From Dyadobacter sp. CY312 (lineage in GTDB: Bacteria; Bacteroidota; Bacteroidia; Cytophagales; Spirosomataceae): a stretch of DNA of 64,000 nucleotides. Under the pieces are notes generated by a model. That model was not told the origin of the DNA. It saw only the letters and a list, made by a program, of their open reading frames with translations, and made no database searches. Every line of letters starts with the position of its first letter. Position 1 is the first letter of the stretch. Location: positions 62,001 to 126,000 of the forward strand of contig NZ_JAJUXG010000014.1 of the NCBI RefSeq assembly GCF_021390535.1. Reading direction: 5' to 3'. Made by a program: the position numbers and the translations under genes. Positions 36,336 through 45,877 of this stretch are shown here, piece after piece.

Positions 36336-37814
36336 TTAACGGTTTACAAGGATCTTTTTGGATTGAACCTTACCGTCGGTTTTTGTGGTCTGAACATAAT
36401 AGATACCGCTTGCCAGATTTTTCACGTCAATACCTTTATCGGCCGATACGATTGGTGATGTGTACACCACATGTCCGTTTGAATTAAAGATCGACACGTT
36501 TTTGTAGCTACCAGACTGCGGCGCTTGTATAAACACTTCTTCCGCAACCGGATTAGGGTAAATCGTTAGCACTGCCCCATCTTCCGTCAGCGATGTGCTC
36601 ACAATCCTGCTGTATGCAAAGGAGCCGTCCAGATCAACCATTTTAAGACGGTAATAGCTTTTGCCTGCCACAGGGCTGTTGTCCTGGAAGTAGTAACGTT
36701 TTAACTGATCACTTTCCGCAGCGGCAGCTTTGTTACCTATCAAATCCCAGTTTTTTGCATCAATACTTCTTTCTATTTCAAAATAATCTGAATTTGTTTC
36801 AGTAGCCGTTGCCCACTCTACCGCAACCAGCTGATTGTTTTCAGTTTCAACAGCCTTTGCAGAAAAAGAGGCAAGCTTAACCGGCAATGGATTGGAAGCA
36901 TATGTATAGGTAAGGCAAACACCTGCGGCTGCATCTGTTGTGAGTACAAAAGAAGCGTTGCCACTCGTTGAGGTTGTGCTGGTAAGCGCGTCTGCTTTTA
37001 CCGAAAAGCTAACATCGCCCGTTCCTGTATAAGACGCGGGAGCAGGTGATAATAAGGAATTAAGCGTATGACCTGATGAGATGTCGTAATAAGTAAGTTT
37101 TTGATCCGGAGCCAGCGTAATGCGCTCATCTTCAAATCCTCCTGCAAAACTTTTCGCAGTCTCTAAAAGCAGGCGTGGCCTGTTTGAAGGACCGGCGATA
37201 GCTATGCTTGCACCGATATCCAATTTTGAATAAATAGTCTGGGATTCGGGACCCGCTGTAATTTCGAATTTAGGATTAATTACCGCAGCCGAGTAAAATA
37301 CAGAAACACTGTTAAGCACGGCTCCATTCACCGATTGCGCTTTGGCAACTTCAATGTTTCCGGTCCAGTTTGTGGCCTGTGTTGCAGATACGTTGCAGTT
37401 GGTGATTGTATTTTCGTTTCTTGTCAAAACCAGGTCTTCCAAATCGTTGGCACCTGCGATCACAGTAAGCGGAGCCGACGGATTACCACTTGCTCCCGAA
37501 AATCCGGCTACAGGATATTCGTATGTGACGCGGTAAGTAACACCCGACTGTCCCGTAAGCATGAAATCGCCCGTGCTGTTGCTGATGGCGTAAGAAACTG
37601 GTACATCGTCCAATCCGGACTCGACTCTGGAAAGTATTGCCACAATCCCCGGAAGGCCTTCACTGGAACCGGCAACTGTAACTTTGCCATTAACCATGGC
37701 GTCGTGATCGGTTTGGTGGTTTGGCGCAGGTAAAATGGGCAGTATTTGTGCAGACGTGCTGGCTGCTGCCAGCAATACCATTAGAAAATTGATGACTACT
37801 ATAATTTTTTTCAT
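36336..37814 (-). CDS. T9SS-secreted surface protein with carboxypeptidase-like and Fn3-like domains
   Basis: 492 residues from the Met at 37814, where the signal peptide begins (ends ASTSAQ); an upstream in-frame Met at 37874 adds 20 residues. Order: a carboxypeptidase-regulatory-like module (about 40-130, with STGDFMLTGQSGVTYRV), a beta-rich middle domain (about 150-305), an Fn3-like stretch (WATATETNSDYFEIERS and YYRLKMVDLDG), and a type A T9SS sorting domain from about 410 (LTIYPNPVAEEVFI ... GIYYVQTTK ... SKKILVNR). Exported and probably surface-anchored; role unknown. Confidence 0.85.
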   Translation of the reverse strand: MKKIIVVINFLMVLLAAASTSAQILPILPAPNHQTDHDAMVNGKVTVAGSSEGLPGIVAILSRVESGLDDVPVSYAISNSTGDFMLTGQSGVTYRVTYEYPVAGFSGASGNPSAPLTVIAGANDLEDLVLTRNENTITNCNVSATQATNWTGNIEVAKAQSVNGAVLNSVSVFYSAAVINPKFEITAGPESQTIYSKLDIGASIAIAGPSNRPRLLLETAKSFAGGFEDERITLAPDQKLTYYDISSGHTLNSLLSPAPASYTGTGDVSFSVKADALTSTTSTSGNASFVLTTDAAAGVCLTYTYASNPLPVKLASFSAKAVETENNQLVAVEWATATETNSDYFEIERSIDAKNWDLIGNKAAAAESDQLKRYYFQDNSPVAGKSYYRLKMVDLDGSFAYSRIVSTSLTEDGAVLTIYPNPVAEEVFIQAPQSGSYKNVSIFNSNGHVVYTSPIVSADKGIDVKNLASGIYYVQTTKTDGKVQSKKILVNR

Positions 37815-38572
37815 AAAAACTGAATTAACAAATGTGTTGGGCGAATAAAAATAATCTTGGTTAGTAGTTCCCATCTCCTCATAGCCGGGTTCATGAAAGG
37901 GAAATTGGATAAAGCCGGAGACGAAGAAGTATGGACATACTTTTCTAACATCCGTTTATATCCCGGATGTTAAAATTTCAATATTTAATCAGGTGGGAAA
38001 TTGAATCCGAAAGAATTTTCACTAGTACAAATTCGATCATATTTCGATCTTACACCTGCTTCAAAAGTAGACTAAATAATAGATGGTTTCAAGAAACAAT
38101 GGCTTAAAAATGTCATTTTGGGGACATATCTAACAATTAATCAAATTAATACTACTATAAAAAATATAGAAATCATGTTAAATATGTAGAACAAATACCT
38201 CCTATACAATATTCACCGGATATTAGATTATTCCCAGCCGACGCATTTTGAACATACATTCCACCAGGACAGTCGCAATACGTGAGCGGGCGGCAAAAAC
38301 TGCTTCGGATAAGAAAATCTCAAACAAAAATGGACACAGAGTAAATGGCAGCACCACACCCACACCGGTAAACTATTCCGACAAATTAATAGCCAGCATT
38401 CTACACTAAAATTCTATATATCTACATTAAATATTCATCCAAATAATCAACCTTTGTTATTTAAAATCCTACGGACAGTTTCAGCCGCTCCACACACACG
38501 ACTAACAGAGCAGAACAAGCTGATTTACCAGCTCAACCTTACTCAACCACAGCCTGAATATCTTAATTTCCA
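37815..38572. other. Long divergent AT-rich intergenic region
   Basis: 758 bp between the T9SS gene and a LuxR regulator. It contains a perfect 9-bp-arm hairpin, TAACATCCG (37946-37954) and CGGATGTTA (37964-37972), about 130 bp upstream of the T9SS start and not followed by a T-run. A 40-codon leftward frame near 38230-38340 has no family resemblance. Long regulatory or untranslated leader DNA is likely. Confidence 0.5.
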
Positions 38573-39199
38573 ATGAATGCACTTATTATTGAAGATCATC
38601 CCCTGATCGTTTTAGGGACAACAATTACGATACACGATATCAATCCCAAGGCAAAAATTCATACCGCAGCAAATTTTCCGGAGGGATTGGCTATAATAGG
38701 TAAAGAAACAATTGATATCGTTATTCTTGATATTGATATACCGGGAAGCGAAAACCTGAAAATGGTGGAAACCATCAGGAATCTAAAACCAAAAACGTTA
38801 ATTCTGATTCATTCGGCTTACGACGAGGAGTTGTATGCCATTCCTTACCTACAAGCCGGTGCAAATGGCTATCTGTCCAAACAATCATCACCTGATGAGT
38901 TCAAGACTGCTTTGAAAACTGTATTGGAAGGTAAAAAATATCTGAGCTATAAAATGCAGCAGATACTTGTCGAAAATAACGGGGAGAATGATCTGACCAA
39001 ATACCTTACAGCCAGTGAATTTCAGATCATGCAGCTGCTTATCGATGGCAAATGGACAAAGGAAATTGCCTACATGCTTAACCTGAAACAAAATACGGTG
39101 AGCACGTTCAAAAGAAGAATTTTTGATAAACTGGGCGTACGAGACGCCATAGAACTTTCCAGGAAAGTGGCATTGATGAACATCAACAAACTAGCCTGA
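38573..39199 (+). CDS. LuxR-type response regulator
   Basis: 208 residues. Intact receiver: acidic pair IIEDHPL, phosphoacceptor Asp in VILDIDIPG and Lys in YLSKQSS; LuxR HTH with YLTASEFQIMQLLIDGKWTKEI and TVSTFKRRIFDKLGV. It shares the TVSTFKR recognition helix with the 35505 protein, so the two may recognise similar sites, one phosphorylation-dependent. Kinase partner probably 32712 or 34177. Confidence 0.88.
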   Translation: MNALIIEDHPLIVLGTTITIHDINPKAKIHTAANFPEGLAIIGKETIDIVILDIDIPGSENLKMVETIRNLKPKTLILIHSAYDEELYAIPYLQAGANGYLSKQSSPDEFKTALKTVLEGKKYLSYKMQQILVENNGENDLTKYLTASEFQIMQLLIDGKWTKEIAYMLNLKQNTVSTFKRRIFDKLGVRDAIELSRKVALMNINKLA

Positions 39200-39269
39200 G
39201 CAATGCAAGAGTTTGAACTTCCCGCCCTGAGAAGTTTAACATTTTACATGCACTATTAAACCTGAATTG

Positions 39270-39310
39270 ATAAACGGTTGAAACCCTTAGTGCAAGTTTC
39301 AACCGTTTAT
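39270..39310. terminator. Bidirectional terminator after the 38573 regulator
   Basis: ATAAACGGTTGAAAC (39270-39284) and GTTTCAACCGTTTAT (39296-39310) are perfect 15-bp arms between convergent reading frames, flanked by AT-rich runs. Confidence 0.8.
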
Positions 39311-39349
39311 AATATTTAATATCGCATTTGCTGCATTTTAAATGACTGA

Positions 39350-39634
39350 TCAGCGGCTGAGATAAATTAGCTCGCCGTCCTGCGGGATCAGCAATTTATC
39401 TTTACCAATTTTCAAATCAGCTGCTTTTTGTGCCAGTTTAGCTCTTGTTGTCCGGCAATGATCCAGGGCGTCCATATGCACCGCAATCACCTTTGCTTTT
39501 CCACTGTCATTTATCAGCGACATTGTCTGCACGTCGTTCATAAGAATCGGATTTGATTCGTATCCCGGAATAACTGCGCCACGTTTACCGGCAAGCAGTC
39601 TGGCCCTATTTTCATCAGAGCAATCAGATTTCAT
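39350..39634 (-). pseudogene. C-terminal relic of a metallo-beta-lactamase-fold hydrolase
   Basis: 94 residues matching only the C-terminal part of MBL-fold hydrolases of about 240 residues: IPGYESNPILMNDVQT and AKVIAVHMDALDHCRTTRA, with the late metal-ligand His region, then LLIPQDGE. The HxHxDH metal-binding core is absent and there is only about 50 bp before the next gene. It could at most encode a fragment. Confidence 0.6.
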
Positions 39635-39683
39635 TGTCCCAATTTTGCAAAACGGAAACAGATTACTTAAGGAGGTATGTTTA

Positions 39684-40263
39684 TTACTTGTCCAATTGGT
39701 CGATCATGTCTACCAAACGTGGATTGCTGTAATCAGCGACGCCTTTATGTCTGTAAACAATTTTCCCTTTTTTATCAATGATAAGCGTGGTGGGGACCGT
39801 TTCATCCATAAGAATAGAAGGAATCTGGCTGGCAGGGATTACTACTTTCAGATCCAACTGATGCTTTTTCATGAAATTATCAGCCTTCTCATAATTGCCA
39901 TCAACATCGACCATCAGGAATACGACATTGTCATGATTTTTAAATGTTTTATACAATACGTTGATTGAAGGCATTTCCGCAATACAAGGCGGACACCAGG
40001 TTGCCCAAAAATTAATGAATATGATCTTCCCTCTCAGTGAGGTCAGGTCAATGATCCGCCCATCGCCATCCTTAAACAGAACATTTGGGGGAAGCGCTGC
40101 GTCTTCCGGCTTATGTTGGTCGCCTATTGCAGGCTGGAATAGTCCTATTCTCATCAGGTTCCGGATGGTCCATGCTTTCTTCCGGACTTATGATCATGGC
40201 TGCCAGAAATGCTAGCAGCACAACAGAAAATATATTTGATGCGGAAAACCATTTACTTTTCAT
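39684..40263 (-). pseudogene. TlpA-like thioredoxin gene split by a one-base frameshift
   Basis: The downstream frame (ATG at 40154) encodes 156 residues with the thioredoxin motif WATWCPPC, cis-Pro region ETVPTTLIIDKKG and typical TlpA spacing, but has no signal. A good signal peptide (MKSKWFSASNIFSVVLLAFL) starts at 40263 in another frame. Joining them needs one shift within 40175-40188, giving a membrane anchor followed by KAWTIRNLMRIGLF as in TlpA homologues. Either a true frameshift mutation or an assembly error. It would otherwise act as a periplasmic thiol reductant. Confidence 0.7.
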
Positions 40264-40581
40264 GGTAATTATTTTAATTTTTTGTCGGGTTGTAAAATGA
40301 TGCGCAGCAACTTATTCATCACGCTAATCACTCCTGCTCAGTTTGAGGAAACCAAAAGTGCTTAACAAATCTGCAACAACAAAATTACATTTGACAACCC
40401 ATCGATAAGCCCGTTCCAAGTTGATGTGTGCGTAATTGACAGTACATAGCATGCCATATTTGTATCGCTGAATTCATTTTGTCTCAAATCCCCCTTCTAC
40501 ATGTCAGAAACAAGGGAGGTAAAACAAGAACAGCTGTTGTAACTTTGTGTCCAACAAGGAACAATCTAAACACTTAATTCA
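40264..40581. promoter_or_regulatory. Intergenic region with promoter of the 40582 gene
   Basis: A TAACTTTG -7-type box (40540-40547) lies 34 bp before the ATG at 40582. No clear -33 element. The remaining 250 bp are AT-rich with no gene remnant seen. Confidence 0.45.
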
Positions 40582-40989
40582 ATGGCAAAACAGATCTTTA
40601 TCAATTTAGCAGTGAAAGACCTGGACAAATCAACGGGATTTTACACAAAATTGGGATTTACCAATAATCCGCAGTTTTCAGACGATACCGCCAAATGTAT
40701 GGTATGGAGCGACTCGATTTATGTGATGCTTCTGACTCACGAAAAATTTTCATCCTTTACTTCAAAACCAATTGCTGACACTAAATCGAGTGTCGCGGGG
40801 CTCTTCTCACTATCTGTGGATAGCGTGGATGAAGTTAACAGCATTATGCAGGCCGGACTTGATGCGGGCGGAATAGAACCCAACGAATTAAGGGATTACG
40901 GATTCATGCAACAACGTACTATTGAAGATTTTGACGGTCATACCTGGGAAATATTCTTCATGGATATGTCAAAAGTTCCTGCTGAATAA
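40582..40989 (+). CDS. VOC (glyoxalase/bleomycin-resistance) family protein
   Basis: 135 residues. One VOC module pair: FINLAVKDLDKSTGFYTKLGF, then FSDDTAKCMVWSDSIYVMLLT, and the C-terminal EDFDGHTWEIFFMD with the metal-ligand Glu position. Small metal-dependent or binding protein; subgroup similar to lyase-like YaeR/glyoxalase homologues. Followed by a second VOC-type gene at 41098. Confidence 0.88.
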   Translation: MAKQIFINLAVKDLDKSTGFYTKLGFTNNPQFSDDTAKCMVWSDSIYVMLLTHEKFSSFTSKPIADTKSSVAGLFSLSVDSVDEVNSIMQAGLDAGGIEPNELRDYGFMQQRTIEDFDGHTWEIFFMDMSKVPAE

Positions 40990-41097
40990 TTTACTGTATT
41001 AAGCTTTTCGTGGACGCCAGCGTTGAAACTGGTTGTCCTACGTTCTGCTAAATATGATTTTGTAAAAGCATCAAAAGAAAACTTAAACCTGAATTTT

Positions 41098-41559
41098 ATG
41101 CAAAAAATAACCCCAAATCTGTGGTTTGATGGCAATGCGCAGGAAGCCGCTGAATTCTACCTGTCGATTTTTGATGACGGGAAAATGATTAGCACTACGT
41201 ATTATCCTATGTCAGAAGCCGAAGGTCTGGCTGATTTTCAGAAAGACCTGGCAGGCAAGGTTCTAACAGTTGAGTTTGAAGTTTTGGGAATGCGGTTCAT
41301 TGGAATTAATGCCGGCCCGGAGTTCAAATTCAACGAATCCGTTTCGTTTATGATATCTTGCAAAGACCAAGCCGAAATCGACTACTATTGGGATAAACTT
41401 ACATCGCAGGGCGGAGAAGAAAGCGTATGCGGGTGGCTTAAAGACAAATATGGATTAAGCTGGCAGGTATGCCCTGAAAACTGGGAGGAACTCACTAAAA
41501 AACCAGGAGCATTTAAAAACATGATGGGCATGAAAAAGCTGATTATTGCCGACTTTTAA
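41098..41559 (+). CDS. PhnB-like VOC family protein
   Basis: 153 residues from the Met at 41098 (a longer frame opening at 41023 adds no family sequence). ITPNLWFDGNAQEAAEFYLSIF is the hallmark of the PhnB/3-demethylubiquinone-methyltransferase-like VOC group; the C-terminal CGWLKDKYGLSWQVCP is also conserved. Enzymatic role of these proteins is unknown. It is followed by a strong terminator at 41627. Confidence 0.9.
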   Translation: MQKITPNLWFDGNAQEAAEFYLSIFDDGKMISTTYYPMSEAEGLADFQKDLAGKVLTVEFEVLGMRFIGINAGPEFKFNESVSFMISCKDQAEIDYYWDKLTSQGGEESVCGWLKDKYGLSWQVCPENWEELTKKPGAFKNMMGMKKLIIADF

Positions 41560-41626
41560 ACGATAAATTGCTTGGTGGCTGAAACAAATTATAAGCTACC
41601 CAATAAGTGTAACCACCAACCTTTTG

Positions 41627-41690
41627 AACCAACCTTCCAAAACCGACCTAAATACTACTTTGAGTCTGATTTTGGAAGGTTGGTTTTAAG
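41627..41690 (+). terminator. Terminator after the PhnB-like gene
   Basis: AACCAACCTTCCAAAA (41627-41642) and TTTTGGAAGGTTGGTT (41670-41685) are perfect 16-bp arms around a 27-nt loop, followed by TTAAG. Unusually long for a simple terminator, but the position 70 bp after the stop fits. Confidence 0.6.
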
Positions 41691-41783
41691 TCATTCAGTG
41701 AGCAAACCCTGTAACAGCAACGATTTACTTCCCAAACAACGATTAAGCATCAGATGTAAATTTACCTCACTTCAATCTCCCGC

Positions 41784-42911
41784 CTAAGTGTTGCGAATTC
41801 GCGTGAGCGGCCGCTTTTGAACCCTTCGCCACCAGAGCAGAAAACCGGTGATCGCTAACAAACCGGGAGTAAGTCCAATAATTACATAGAGTATCTTCAC
41901 GGCCAGTCCTCCGAAATTTCCTACATGCAGAGGGAAGAATGTAGCTTCGATCCTTTCCCCTAACGGTTTTTCAGCCAGGCGGCTAATTTTCAGTAACTCG
42001 CCGGTCTGCTGATCGAGCCGGACAGAATTGCCGCTGCCCCATAGTTTTAATTGCCCCTTGGTGTAACCCCTCACCTCGAACTTACGCTCAGGTTGTGTCG
42101 GCAAGTAAACATAGGTCGGTTCAAGATCCGGCATGGCCGACAGCGCCCGCCGATACAGATGATCTGGCAATACAGAAATATGCGTATTGGGTTTTGTTGG
42201 TAAAAGCTCATTCTGCCAGGTTTTAGGTTTAAAAGCAAACATGTTCAGCCAAAAACCTGTGAAGAAGATCACAACATTTAAAAGCAACGACCACACACCC
42301 ACGATCCGGTGCAGATCGGAGCTAATCGTCCGCCAGTTTTTCCTATTGATCTTCATGCGGAAAGTCAGCACCTTCCAGAACATTTTGCGATATACTATTG
42401 CCCCTGTAATGAGTGACAGCAACATGGTTATTCCGAATACAGCAGTTAACGCTGCACCTGGCACACCCAGTTGGAAACTGAAATGAAACTGAAACAACCA
42501 CTCGATAAAGCTAGGTGTAAATTTACCGGATGGTCCTTCCCGAAGGATAGCACCACTGTACGGATCAAACGAAATGAGACCCAGATCATAGGTAAAAAGG
42601 TGCGTATCATTGAAATAGATCCGGAAGTTATAGGCCTGCCCAGGTTCGGCATCCGGATTGACCCAGGCAATGCCATCCAGATTCGGATACCGGCTGGTAA
42701 TCCTGTCATAACAATTTTGCAAGACCTGATCCGGCACCTTGCTTTTTGAATGCGCAACGTGGAGTAAATCCTGGTTAAAGAAATGATCCAGCTCCGTTCT
42801 GAAAACCAGAACCGAGCCACTCAGTCCAAGCAGGATCAAAAATATACCCGTCAGCAAGCCGAGCCAGCTATGCAACCTGAAAAGCTTTCGGCTAAGTGAT
42901 ACTTTTTTCAT
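41784..42911 (-). CDS. PepSY-associated transmembrane protein (siderophore reductase-like)
   Basis: 375 residues. N-terminal LHSWLGLLTGIFLILLGLSGSVL helix with the PepSY-TM heme-binding His, two more helix pairs (about 140-215) and a C-terminal helix (about 340-362) ending in WWRRVQK. PepSY-TM proteins next to TonB-dependent siderophore receptors are thought to reduce ferric siderophores in the inner membrane. It follows the receptor gene by 22 bp, so they are cotranscribed. Confidence 0.88.
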   Translation of the reverse strand: MKKVSLSRKLFRLHSWLGLLTGIFLILLGLSGSVLVFRTELDHFFNQDLLHVAHSKSKVPDQVLQNCYDRITSRYPNLDGIAWVNPDAEPGQAYNFRIYFNDTHLFTYDLGLISFDPYSGAILREGPSGKFTPSFIEWLFQFHFSFQLGVPGAALTAVFGITMLLSLITGAIVYRKMFWKVLTFRMKINRKNWRTISSDLHRIVGVWSLLLNVVIFFTGFWLNMFAFKPKTWQNELLPTKPNTHISVLPDHLYRRALSAMPDLEPTYVYLPTQPERKFEVRGYTKGQLKLWGSGNSVRLDQQTGELLKISRLAEKPLGERIEATFFPLHVGNFGGLAVKILYVIIGLTPGLLAITGFLLWWRRVQKRPLTRIRNT

Positions 42912-42933
42912 ATATATCCTGAACGAATGTAAA

Positions 42934-45297
42934 TTACCAGAGTTGATAGCTAACTCCTACCCTAACATTGAGCGGATCGCCGAGCCCGGCCAGCGTCACG
43001 CCGGAGCGGCTTCCTGTGAAGTAATGCTTGTTGGTCAGGTTGTACGCGTTGAGCTGAAACTGAACCCGGTTACGCTGGTAAGAAAGCGCTGCATCCAATA
43101 CTGTGTAGGACGGAAAGACAAAGTTCTGATTGGTCAGTAAACCCACCTGGTCGCTCACATAACGAACGCCCGCTGCCAGACCAAATCCTTTAAGCACACC
43201 TGTAAACGCATACTTTCCCAAAAAGTTGATCTGATGCTTCGGAGCATTGGCAAAACGGTCTCCCTTTTTACCATAATTGCTTGTGCTTACCAGCACGTGC
43301 TCATTGAGCGCATATCCGGTAATTAGACTAAGCGCATTCAGATTACCCGTTACCGAGAACTCTCCTCCACGGCTACGTGTGCCGTCAATCGCTGCCTGCC
43401 GGTGCGAGTTTTCCTCTGTGGGAGCAGCCGTGAGAATATTGGCATAATTGATTTGATACAATGACAATGTCGCCGACAGACGGTTCCTGAAAAGATCTGC
43501 CTTGGAACCCACTTCGTATTGGGTTGCCTGCCTGGTTGGAAATGGACCGCCTGCGAGCACATTGTTAGAAGTTTGGGGATTGAATGATTTCAGGTAAGTA
43601 CCATAAATGGACAGATTTTTTAACGGTAAATACACCACACCAACCCTGGGAATCCAGCCCGATGCCTGCAACTCGTCGCCCTGTTTGTTATCGCGGTCGG
43701 ACAGCGGCGTTTCCTTTCCGTTGTAATTGTCGTAGCGCAGCGAAAGCAGCACGTTCAACTTACTGCCGACACTGACCTGATCCTGAATGTATCCGCCGAT
43801 CAGGTTGGTAATTCGCTTGTTATCATCCGATTCGTCGGCGGGAACCGAAGCGTCCGGAACACTGCCGGTATAATCAGGGTTGAGAATCAAGATCCTGGTT
43901 GAAGGTTTGTATTGGTAGTCATTTTGCGTCCAGCCGAAACGGTTGTAATCCGCGCCCGCAATGATCTGGTGTCCCAGCACACCTGTTTTGGTTGTATAAG
44001 TTGCAAAAGCAGTGATTTGCAGGCTAAACCTGTCAGTCAGCCAGTCCTGATATCCGCGGCTGATGCTATCGTTTCTGATCTTTCCCACCGGAATGTGGTC
44101 GGTAAAATCCAGCTTATTGCGCACCGCCCGCTCCACAACAGTCAGTTTGAGATTTTCATTAATCTGATGGTCAAAAGTCAGCGTGGCTGATGTGTTATGT
44201 GTTTTTCCATAATCTGTCGGGCTCTGGATGGTCAGGTTTTCGGGATAATGGTTGAAATCGAAACTGCCATCCGGCCTGGTGTAAACAAAGCTCCCATTAT
44301 CGTATTGGTGAACCGACTTTTGGTAAGCGTAATTCAATTCGAGGTTCAACGATGTGCTGTTATTGAAAAGGTAAGTCAGCGACGGAGCCAGGAACAGGTT
44401 TTGCTTTTTTTGATAATCCCTGAAACTTTCCGAATGGTCATAACCGGCAATGGTCCGGTACAGAAGCTTTTTCTGATTACCTATTGGTCCGGTAAAATCC
44501 AAAGACGCCCGCCCGAACTTCCAGCTGCCCAGGGACAGATCCACGCTGGCGCGTTTTTCCTGTAAAGGTTTTTTGGTAACAAAGTTGACGACACCGCCCG
44601 GCGAACCTTCACTGAACAAAGCGCCGGAAGGGCCTCGTAGCAATTCTACGGATTCAACATTGTAGAGCAATGGCTGTTGGCTCCATAAAAACAGGTTTCC
44701 CCGTATACCATTATAAAGCAGGAAACTGGCGTCATTGGGAGAATAAGCAGAAAACCCGCGAATTTGAAAGTTACCGTTTCCGTTATTAACCTTCATACCT
44801 GTAAAAGAGCCTGCTATCTCATTGAGAGTAAAAGCCTGACGGTCGCGCAGCACCTGGGAAGACACCACCTGAACGGATTGAGGCGTAGAAAGCAGCGGTG
44901 TATTGGTACGCGTGGAAGTACTGGAATTTAACACCTGGTAACGGTTTTTGGCAGTACTCACCACCACTTCCTGTAACTCCTGCCTGCTTTCGGAAAGTTG
45001 CAGGTTTAGAAAGGAATTTTTGCCTTTTGAGATTTGAAGTTTTTGGGTAAACGCTGTGTAACCCACATTGGAAACCGAGAGGATGTAAGATCCCGGCGTG
45101 ATCCCAGCCAGGCCGAACCGGCCGTCTGCATCGGTGATTGTCCCAAGGCTTGTGTTTCGCAAGGTGACCGACGCTCCCGTTACAGCTTGCTGCTCAGCAT
45201 TGACAATACGGCCATTGAGCATACCCTGCGGGGATTGAGCGAAGGAATTGATGCAGATTACAATAAAAAATAGCAGAAAAAGGTATTTGATTTTCAT
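42934..45297 (-). CDS. TonB-dependent siderophore receptor
   Basis: 787 residues from 45297, where the signal peptide starts (ends NSFAQ). Order: carboxypeptidase-like beta-sandwich (about 25-105, with DADGRFGLAGITPGSY), plug domain (about 130-245, with LLRGPSGALFSEGSPGGVVNFVTKKP), and a 22-strand barrel ending VGVSYQLW. The pattern fits the TonB-siderophore family. The extension is typical of Bacteroidota receptors. Imports ferric siderophores; the next gene may reduce the iron. Ligand unknown. Confidence 0.92.
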   Translation of the reverse strand: MKIKYLFLLFFIVICINSFAQSPQGMLNGRIVNAEQQAVTGASVTLRNTSLGTITDADGRFGLAGITPGSYILSVSNVGYTAFTQKLQISKGKNSFLNLQLSESRQELQEVVVSTAKNRYQVLNSSTSTRTNTPLLSTPQSVQVVSSQVLRDRQAFTLNEIAGSFTGMKVNNGNGNFQIRGFSAYSPNDASFLLYNGIRGNLFLWSQQPLLYNVESVELLRGPSGALFSEGSPGGVVNFVTKKPLQEKRASVDLSLGSWKFGRASLDFTGPIGNQKKLLYRTIAGYDHSESFRDYQKKQNLFLAPSLTYLFNNSTSLNLELNYAYQKSVHQYDNGSFVYTRPDGSFDFNHYPENLTIQSPTDYGKTHNTSATLTFDHQINENLKLTVVERAVRNKLDFTDHIPVGKIRNDSISRGYQDWLTDRFSLQITAFATYTTKTGVLGHQIIAGADYNRFGWTQNDYQYKPSTRILILNPDYTGSVPDASVPADESDDNKRITNLIGGYIQDQVSVGSKLNVLLSLRYDNYNGKETPLSDRDNKQGDELQASGWIPRVGVVYLPLKNLSIYGTYLKSFNPQTSNNVLAGGPFPTRQATQYEVGSKADLFRNRLSATLSLYQINYANILTAAPTEENSHRQAAIDGTRSRGGEFSVTGNLNALSLITGYALNEHVLVSTSNYGKKGDRFANAPKHQINFLGKYAFTGVLKGFGLAAGVRYVSDQVGLLTNQNFVFPSYTVLDAALSYQRNRVQFQLNAYNLTNKHYFTGSRSGVTLAGLGDPLNVRVGVSYQLW

Positions 45298-45434
45298 TAG
45301 ATAACGCAATGAGAAAAGCACCCGGGCTGGTAGCTTGACCGGGCGACAAAGTAATTTGAGATAGAATAATCAGGTGGCCTTGTGAACCAACAGATTCACC
45401 GGCTCACAGGCTGGACATAAAAAAATGATGTTTG

Positions 45435-45812
45435 CTACACACAGGGAGGCGGAACCAGAATCGAAAGCGGGGCCTGATAAGTGGCCAGATGATATGGAAA
45501 TAGGGGCTGATGAGCCTTTAAAAAATGAACCTGTAAAAACTCAAAAGCTGTGAGCGGAGAAGCAAACAGCTGAAAAACAGGCATGTTTTGAACAAGCTGA
45601 GCAGTCTGTTGATCTTCCTTTTCCTGCTGTGCTTTAAGCTTCCTGGCCAGGTAACATTTGCCGTTGCAATTCAGCTGAGGTTTGTCCCGGTTTTCGCAAA
45701 GCACCCGGGTGATATATGCCTTGTTGATCTGGTAATACGCCATGGTTCCCCACTGACTAAACGTCGGCAGGATGGTCGTAAAAAGCCATATGTAAACTAT
45801 AAAACTACGCAT
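45435..45812 (-). CDS. Small Cys-containing membrane-linked protein upstream of the siderophore receptor
   Basis: 125 residues. N-terminal hydrophobic segment (about 4-20) and a central motif CENRDKPQLNCNGKCYLARKL with three Cys, conserved in small proteins found beside metal-uptake genes in Bacteroidota. C-terminal part has a PPPC near the end. It lies about 140 bp upstream of the receptor on the same strand; no function is known, a metal-sensing or handling role is inferred from context. Confidence 0.6.
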   Translation of the reverse strand: MRSFIVYIWLFTTILPTFSQWGTMAYYQINKAYITRVLCENRDKPQLNCNGKCYLARKLKAQQEKEDQQTAQLVQNMPVFQLFASPLTAFEFLQVHFLKAHQPLFPYHLATYQAPLSILVPPPCV

Positions 45813-45877
45813 CAGATCGGCGGCAAATATAGTAATTCCTGAGATAATACATAAATTGCAACGTTTAAAGCCACATT

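Noticed and set aside
38230..38340. Leftward frame near 38.3 kb ending in an Arg-rich tail
   Set aside because: About 45 codons, no start and no recognisable family, so treated as chance in AT-rich spacer.
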